From NCBI GenBank assembly GCA_002104945.1, contig MCFH01000008.1:364501-428500 (forward strand): DNA of 64,000 nt, written 5' to 3'. The translations under genes were made by a program, and so were the position numbers. Positions 58,173 to 64,000 of this stretch are shown in pieces. Below the pieces are notes generated by a model. That model ran no database searches. It saw only the letters and a list, made by a program, of their open reading frames with translations, and was not told the DNA's origin. Source of the DNA: Piromyces finnis (lineage: Eukaryota; Neocallimastigomycota; Neocallimastigomycetes; Neocallimastigales; Neocallimastigaceae). The first letter of the stretch is position 1. The number at the start of each line of letters is the position of its first letter.

Positions 58173-58241
58173 AGGTACTCTCATAACTAACTATATATAT
58201 TTTCACCAAATTTTAAACTTTAATTTTAAAATATTTCATTT

Positions 58242-58278
<37 letters not shown>

Positions 58279-58523
58279 CATTTAAAATAAATATTAAAAT
58301 TGTCTTCAAACTAAAATATTTAACTATTTATTGTGTATGAATAATTAAACATACTTTGACTTTACCATAACTTGGACAAAAGATAAAACAATTATTTATT
58401 ATTAATTACTAGAAAAAAAATAAATAGTAGTATTTGATCTCCTGCATAAAAATAATAATTAGTTTGTAGCAAAATAAATACAAAAGCACAAAAGCATTTG
58501 AAAATTCTTTAAAAACTTAATTT
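58173..58523. other. Spacer between LINE copies
   Basis: About 350 bp of A/T-rich sequence including a run of about 24 A near 58250. No gene is seen. Confidence 0.6.
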
Positions 58524-58533
58524 TTTTGCGCAG

Positions 58534-58536
<3 letters not shown>
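58524..58536. repeat. Left target-site duplication of LINE copy B
   Basis: TTTTGCGCAGCAT, identical to 60076-60088. It directly abuts the T run that represents the A tail of copy B. Confidence 0.85.
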
Positions 58537-58577
<41 letters not shown>

Positions 58578-59888
58578 GGCATCAAATATTTTAAACTTTA
58601 TTATTAATTTAATTAAAATTATAATACATGAAATATAAAAATTAAAATAAAATAAAAATAAAAAAATATGTTTAAATAAACACAAATGAATAAAAATTGG
58701 GTATAATGTATTCTAGTAATTTTAATTAAAGTAAGAAAGCCACTATCATACTAAAGTATAATAATTGTATTTGACTTCCAATGGGACACCGAGCCAAAGA
58801 TCAAAATTTTATCATGGGACAAAATTATGATCTCCATTGGTTGCGCTGGCCCTCCTGGCCTGTCTTACTGTTTCTTCAGCATTGACGCTCTTGGATGTTG
58901 CTTCAAACCTTTTGAACATTGACCATTGCTGGCCAATAGCAAAAGGCATGATTTTGGTTAGAAGTTCCGCGGTTACCGTCAAGAATGGTGTTCCTTCATT
59001 AGTACCAGATTGAATCTGACGCTTACAAAGTTCTTTCCATTCCCTTGAATTGTAATTGATATTGTTAAAACTTCTTCCCCCAAGAAGGAATTTAAATATT
59101 TTACTGCACACACTAGAATAATCATACACATTAATATTCACCGGATTATTAGAACTATTACTATCATTAACTAAATTACTATCTAAATTAGAATTATTAT
59201 CTTCACTATTGCTATCATTACTAATATTATTATTTCTATTATTGTTATTATTACTATTGTTACTATTACTATTGTTATTATTACTATTGTTACTATTACT
59301 ATTAATATTATTACTATCTCTACTGATATTATCAATTTCATTATTATTGATAGGACTATTGGAATTACGTTGACTGAAAAAATTTAATAGCTGGACTATG
59401 GAATCATAATGTTTAATACGGATATCTCTAAATGTTGGACAATCTAATAACCAATGTTTAATACTTTGATCTCCACACTTGCAACATGGACAGTAGTTAG
59501 GACAAACTGGATCAACAAATTTGGCAGCTTTGGCAACTCTAGCATCCAACTTGTATCCGCTTCTTGCTTTCAATAGCCAGTAGAAGCCATAGGCAAACTC
59601 TGGGTACTCATAACATAATTTAATAAAATCTTTAGTTTCAATAAACTTATTATCATCATAATATTGCGCTTTGATTGAATTCCCTTTGAGATCTTTCCAA
59701 TAAAAGTTTTTAACTGCTTTAACATCTCCATGTTTCTTTAGTTTTTTATCAAGTGTCCTACTTGATTTGCACCACGTGTATTTTCTAAATTTAGGAATGT
59801 AATTGACAAGGTATGAGATAATACAATTTGAGTTTTTCCATTTGTTAAAACATCTAACCTGAGCTAATGCACATTTGGCTGACAATGG

Positions 59889-59896
59889 AGGAATAT

Positions 59897-59900
<4 letters not shown>
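59889..59900. repeat. Left target-site duplication of LINE copy C
   Basis: AGGAATATTCAA, identical to 59973-59984. Confidence 0.88.
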
Positions 59901-59944
<44 letters not shown>

Positions 59945-59972
59945 GGCATCAAATATTTTAAACTTTATTATT
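59901..59972 (-). mobile_element. LINE copy C, minimal insertion nested in copy B
   Basis: Only the last 31 nt of the element plus an A tail of about 41 nt, flanked by a perfect 12-bp duplication. The 31 nt match the 3' termini of copies A and B. It is an extreme 5' truncation and breaks the copy B reading frame. Confidence 0.9.
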
Positions 59973-59984
59973 AGGAATATTCAA
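59973..59984. repeat. Right target-site duplication of LINE copy C
   Basis: Second copy of AGGAATATTCAA. Removing one copy together with the insert restores a continuous frame in copy B. Confidence 0.88.
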
Positions 59985-60075
59985 ATCTTTTGAAATAGAG
60001 TATAAAGATATAAACGATACAGCTTTATGAACTCCGGCAACCCATCGTATTCCTTTGTTAACATGCTTCTGTGCA

Positions 60076-60088
60076 TTTTGCGCAGCAT
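60076..60088. repeat. Right target-site duplication of LINE copy B
   Basis: TTTTGCGCAGCAT, identical to 58524-58536. Confidence 0.85.
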
Positions 60089-60614
60089 ATTTATTTCCTT
60101 TAAAAAAATATTTTAATATTTAATAATAAACATATATTTAACCAGGTTTTCAAAATTTAAAAAAAAAAAAGGATAAACTTATTTATATCATCCTTCACTT
60201 TCATAACTATTTTACAATTACATTTAACAATATTTTATTATTTAAAATTAATATTGTTTCAATTAATATATGCTACCAAATAATTAATATTTTATATCTT
60301 CAAAATTCACAATAATACATTTTTAAAATGAAATGTAATGGTACTAACTAAACCCTATTCTTATAACTTCCACATCCTATCCAATATTTATACTTTTATT
60401 TTTTTCCTTTCCTAAATTTAACTAAGATAAAATTATTTACTTCCACAAAATTATCTTCATAAATCCAATTGAATATCTACCTTTTTAATAATTTTTATCA
60501 ACAATTTCAAACACTTAAGCTTTTTTTATCATTTCAATTTTATTTGGCCCAATAATTATAAATATTTTATTTATTCAGGTTTTATTATTAAACGTAATTT
60601 TAATTTAATTACAT
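60089..60614. other. Intergenic region downstream of RPS11
   Basis: About 525 bp of A/T-rich sequence between LINE copy B and the stop of the ribosomal protein gene. No gene is seen; the 3' untranslated region of RPS11 should lie at its right end. Confidence 0.65.
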
Positions 60615-61609
60615 TTAGAATTTTTCGAACTTCTTAGCCTTGTTATCAGCCTTCTTAACCTTAAGAACGTTGAATCTAACAGTCTTAGAAAGTGGTCTAT
60701 AAATAATTTGAAATATATATTAGTATTATTGTATATTATATTATTTTAATTCAATATAAAATTGTATTAATTCGATATTTACCTGCATTGACCGACGGTA
60801 ACAAGATCACCGTTGTTAACACCAATGAAAGCTGGAGAAATGTGAGCTGGAAGGTTCTTGTGACGCTTTTCGTATCTGTTGTACTTTGGAATGAAGTGAA
60901 GGTATTCACGACGGAGAACAAGAGTTCTCTTCATCTTGGTGGAGACAACAACACCAGTAAGAATACGACCACGAATGGAAACGTCACCAGTGAATGGGCA
61001 CTTCTTATCAATGTAGTTACCTTCAATGGCTTCCTTTGGAGTCTTGAAACCAAGACCGACTTCACGGAACCATCTCTTTTCCTTGTTCTTCTTGATCTTG
61101 GAGTTTTGGAAGATACCAATTTGCTTTTGGAAAGCTCTTTCAGTCTTTATAATAAGAAATAATATAAATTAGTTTTAATTCAATTCAAAATATTATCATG
61201 TTGTTGATATCTTATAATGTAATTTTCATAAAATAATATATTATTTTATCCATTATATCCATATTGTATTATTAATTCCAATTATCATAACAATATTTTC
61301 ATCATTTAAATTATACGTATATATTATTGTGTTTTTGTCTAATATTCCAGCTTATTGAATTTATATTATCAATAAATTGTTGGTGTACTTTCGAATATAC
61401 ATAAATCACTTATATAATAATTAGCATAGCTTCGGCCTATATTTATTTAGGATTGACTTCATAATTAGCCCAAGGGCTTATATATAAATAATATAAAGAC
61501 ATATATATAAACTTAAAATAATTAAAAGAACACATCATAAAATATCAACAACATAATATAAAAAATAACAATAATCAATTCATCATTAGATTCTTGCCTG
61601 ATCGGCCAT
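60615..61609 (-). CDS. RPS11: 40S ribosomal protein S11 (uS17)
   Basis: Three exons: 61609-61598, 61144-60783 and 60696-60615, giving 151 residues. The protein is a clear eukaryotic uS17: [71 protein letters not shown], and [20 protein letters not shown] ending in a basic tail. uS17 binds 18S rRNA in the small subunit. The first exon is only 12 nt (MADQ) and its intron starts with GC, not GT (CAG then GCAAGA), and ends AAAG. No GT donor nearby would keep the conserved N-terminus. Codon use is richer in C and G than in the neighbours, as expected for a highly expressed gene. Confidence 0.95.
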
Positions 61610-61689
61610 TGTATTCGTTACTACTATAAAAATACTGTAACTTTAAAAAAAGAAAGATTAAATTAGGAACTAGTAATGAAAATCATTTT

Positions 61690-61710
61690 GGTCCATGAGG
61701 GTGAGGCTTA
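61690..61710 (-). promoter_or_regulatory. GC-richer island upstream of RPS11, possible factor site
   Basis: About 80-100 nt upstream of the RPS11 start the minus strand reads AGCCTCACCCTCATGGACC, the only such island in the surrounding A/T sequence. Ribosomal protein promoters of other fungi use C-rich elements (Rap1/Tbf1 or HomolE-type sites). Equating them is inference. Confidence 0.3.
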
Positions 61711-61737
61711 GTTTTCCTAATTTTTTCATTACATATG

Positions 61738-61742
61738 ATTGG
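61738..61742 (-). promoter_or_regulatory. CCAAT box upstream of RPS11
   Basis: CCAAT on the minus strand within GCCAATC, about 130 nt upstream of the start codon and in gene orientation. A short motif, so chance occurrence cannot be excluded. Confidence 0.35.
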
Positions 61743-62060
61743 CTATATGTAAATATTATATATATAACAATTGAATTTTCTATATAATTTTTTTTGTTAT
61801 GTTATGTATACATTATGTTACGTGATAAATTTTTAAAATTATAATTTTACTTTATGAAAAAGAAAATTTCACAATAAAATATATTACCAAATTTTTTATA
61901 ACATCATTTATATTAATATTATGAAAATTAAAATTATTCATTATTATTATTTTATATTTAAGAATTTTACATAAATATAAATTTATATATTTCCTTTATA
62001 AAAAGAAACATTATAAAATAGCTTATATGTTTAGCAAATTACATAATTTCAATTATATAA

Positions 62061-62104
62061 TTATATATTTATTTATTTATTTATTCATTCATTCATTCAT
62101 TCAT

Positions 62105-62139
<35 letters not shown>

Positions 62140-62141
62140 TT
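62061..62141. repeat. TTTA/TTCA microsatellite
   Basis: TTTA units interrupted by about five TTCA units. Confidence 0.85.
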
Positions 62142-62304
62142 AATGTGTTTGTTTTTTATCTTTGTTTTTTTCGTTTGGTCATTTTACATTCTTTTTATTA
62201 TTATTTCAGATATATTTAAAAGCGTGCTTTACATATAAAAAAAATTATAAAATAACTACAATGATATATTTTTAAATTGTAATTTTACAAAAAAAAAAAA
62301 AAAA

Positions 62305-62337
62305 AAAAAAGCCTTATTTTTATTATAAGGCTTTTTT
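62305..62337. repeat. 13-bp inverted repeat, terminator-like hairpin
   Basis: AAAAAAGCCTTAT and ATAAGGCTTTTTT flank a loop of 7 nt, about 62 nt past the expansin stop codon. It could mark the transcript 3' end, but fungal genes usually end by polyadenylation, so a role is uncertain. Confidence 0.6.
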
Positions 62338-62398
62338 CTTATTTATCTTTAGCTTCATTTTATTAATAAAACTAAATAAGATTAGTCATTTTATGTAT

Positions 62399-64000
62399 TC
62401 AGCAGCTAGACTTTATTCCACACCTTTTAAATTATTAATTTTAAATAAATTAATACTTCTAAATTAAATAATAAATATAAATTAATTATAAAATGATAAT
62501 TACCATTCATCATTTTCATATCCCCTATTAATTAGTTTTAATAAATTATAATTTTTTTAAGAAAATAAATATATTAATAAAAATTTATTAATAATCTCTT
62601 TTTTTTTTCCTCGATCTTAAAATAATAAAATTAATAAAATTATTCTATTTTAAAAACTTACCATGCACCATCATTATCAGTGTAGACAACATCACATGAT
62701 TTACAGCAAGAATAGCCTTGTTTACTACCAGTACATGTTTCAGTTGCAGAATTTGATCCACATGAATCTGGAATACCACACCATTCATTATTTTCAACAC
62801 CCCTAAATCATTTATTGTATATAATTAATAACTAAGTATTTTTTTAATTTAATACATACATTTATATCATTTATATACATACCAGGCACCACTTTCATCA
62901 TTTGAAATGGCTTCACATCCCTTACAGCATGGATAACCTTTTTATATTTATAAGTAGAGAAAATGTTTTATTAATATTACACATTATTTATAAAATCCTT
63001 AAATGATGAATATAATAATATTACCAATAGCTTCAGACCAGCAAGCATCTTCATTATTGTTATTTTCATTTTTTTTAATAAGACACCAATCTCCTTTTTC
63101 TAAACCCCAATCACCTTCAGAATCAGTATAAACGATTTCAGCATTTTCAGAAGAACAACATGGATATTCACCACTATAATGATTGAGTTTTTTATGAAAA
63201 AAAATGTCATAAATATATTGGTTAAATACATATTAAAAAAAAAAAAGTTAATGACAACTTACCAGAGAGCAACTTGAGTTGGTGATGATGAAGCAGTAGC
63301 AGTTTTAGTCATTTTTTCTGGATAATAAGTAGTTTGAGAAGTACCAATAGTATAATTATCATCAACATCATACCAAGAACCATCAATAGTTAAACCATCA
63401 ACAACAACAACAACACCATCCCCTTGAGTAACACGAACTTTCATTGGAGTATTTGGAATAGTTCCTTCCCACATATAGTGGAACATATCATCTCTCTTAA
63501 GATGAACCCAATCATTACCATCCCAACGTTCAATAGATGTAACTGGATAACGAGTATTGAAAGCTTGAATACCACCCCAGTAAACAGATGAAGCCATCTT
63601 CCATTTTAATTTAATTGGAGAACCCTCTTCTACTAATGGTGGATAGTCGTACCAAGTTTCAGTACATGGGACGATACTCCAAATAATTTTTACACGACCT
63701 GGGATAAAATCACCAGTTAAAGCTTTCCAAGCTGTGTTACTAAGATCAATATCACCCTTTGGGCATTCACCACAACGATCAACAACACGAACTCTAATAA
63801 CTCTTTCTGGTTTATCAGCTTGAGCTAAAATAAGACAAGAACCACAACCTTGATTAAAAAAAAAAAAAAAAAAAAAATATTGAAAAAAAATTAAATAAGT
63901 TACTATATCAAACAAATTGTAATTTATTTTATTATATATTATTTACCAGCAGAAATATTATATTGTGGTAAATTCATGGCAGCAAACATCATATCTTTGG
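62399..64000 (-). CDS. Expansin-like (swollenin-type) protein with three fungal dockerins, 5' end outside window
   Basis: Visible exons, read downward: 64000-63947 (partial), 63848-63263, 63173-63025, 62937-62883, 62802-62662, 62524-62504, 62423-62399. The expansin double-psi barrel is seen as [14 protein letters not shown] followed by [10 protein letters not shown] across an intron, then [21 protein letters not shown] second beta-rich domain follows ([28 protein letters not shown]). The C-terminus has three CBM10-type dockerins: [20 protein letters not shown] with [24 protein letters not shown] with [10 protein letters not shown]; and [20 protein letters not shown] with DEWCGIKSSC at the end. 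Fungal dockerins anchor proteins to the gut-fungal cellulosome, so this is probably a scaffold-bound wall-loosening protein. The last two exons are only 21 and 25 nt; without them the third dockerin would lack its final WCGI. Signal peptide not visible. Confidence 0.92.

Larger units (their letters stand above)
58537..60075 (-). mobile_element. LINE copy B, 5'-truncated non-LTR retrotransposon
   Basis: Bounded by a perfect 13-bp duplication, with a long A tail at its 3' end (T run 58537-58574) and truncated at the 5' end. The remaining coding part corresponds to the C-terminal end of the reverse-transcriptase polyprotein: an IPPLSAKCALA segment and a cysteine/histidine cluster CPCCKCGDQSIKHWLLDCP, as in the zf-RVT region of LINE polyproteins. 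Copy C is inserted within it at 59901-59972. High similarity to copy A indicates recent activity of the family. Confidence 0.88.
58812..60075 (-). pseudogene. C-terminal fragment of LINE polyprotein, interrupted by copy C
   Basis: The intact stretch from 59900 to 58812 appears to start with a methionine, but that start was created by the insertion of copy C. Reading across the insertion site, the frame continues upstream to about 60073, with RWVAGVHKAVSFISLYSISK before the junction. The protein fragment contains the zinc cluster described for copy B and then a long Asn/Ser-rich expansion of about 85 residues before a conserved end (ELLTKIMPFAIGQQWSMFKR). It lacks the catalytic reverse-transcriptase core. 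Confidence 0.82.
61610..62398. other. RPS11 promoter region and 3' flank of the expansin gene
   Basis: Both flanking genes are on the minus strand. The region carries a GC-richer island and CCAAT box near the RPS11 start, a TTTA/TTCA microsatellite at about 62061-62141, and a strong hairpin at 62305-62337. No gene is seen. Confidence 0.65.

Noticed and set aside
58812-59900. A complete 362-residue host gene
   Set aside because: Its apparent start codon lies at the junction with LINE copy C; the frame continues upstream in copy B and the protein is a retrotransposon fragment.
60788-61162. 124-codon plus-strand frame over RPS11
   Set aside because: It is the antisense shadow of the uS17 coding exon, whose identity is clear.

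Overview
The window looks like a nuclear chromosome segment of an anaerobic gut fungus (Neocallimastigomycota). The evidence is extreme A+T bias with long A/T homopolymers and TTTA/ATT microsatellites, short GT-AG introns, Asn-rich protein stretches, an expansin-like protein ending in three fungal dockerin (CBM10-type) modules, a CBM1-linked CE4 esterase with an Asn/Trp linker, and a class C 7TM receptor carrying a bacterial-type solute-binding domain. I cannot name the genus from the sequence alone. All gene models were built by eye. For each one I checked that exon phases join and that coding lengths are multiples of three.

Layout. 1-7583 shows no gene. 7584-9521 (+) is a PHO80/Pcl-type cyclin with a large insert in the cyclin box. 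12753-14109 (-) is a secreted CBM1-linker-CE4 deacetylase. 18376-19743 (+) is an eight-exon gene for a 189-residue protein I do not recognise. 23218-26365 (+) is the solute-binding-domain/7TM receptor. 29112-35162 (+) is a 1694-residue secreted LRR protein; eight of its exons are exactly 72 nt and encode one repeat each. 35932-40566 (+) is a 14-exon F-box protein. 40939-43808 (+) is a Rap1-like BRCT-Myb telomere protein. 44385-46763 (-) is a SMYD5-like SET methyltransferase with a 17-nt exon and a Cys/Glu-rich insert. 47708-50776 (+) is a PXA/Nexin_C protein with no visible PX domain. 51749-54493 (-) is a secreted protein with LRRs followed by five CBM18 chitin-binding modules. 57567-60088 holds three copies of one LINE family on the minus strand, one nested in another, with readable target-site duplications. 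60615-61609 (-) is ribosomal protein uS17 (RPS11), whose first intron uses a GC donor. 62399-64000 (-) is the 3' part of the tri-dockerin expansin.

How the genes relate. There are no operons. The secreted set (CE4 esterase, dockerin expansin, LRR proteins, LRR-CBM18 protein) and the receptor fit an organism that attaches to, senses and breaks down plant fibre. The rest are housekeeping or regulatory genes (cyclin, F-box, Rap1, SMYD5, nexin, uS17). The least ordinary items are the one-repeat-per-exon LRR genes (two unlinked loci share the same intron phase), the LRR-CBM18 fusion, the receptor fusion, the Rap1-like protein with no visible C-terminal domain, the nested LINE insertions, and the GC-AG intron of RPS11.
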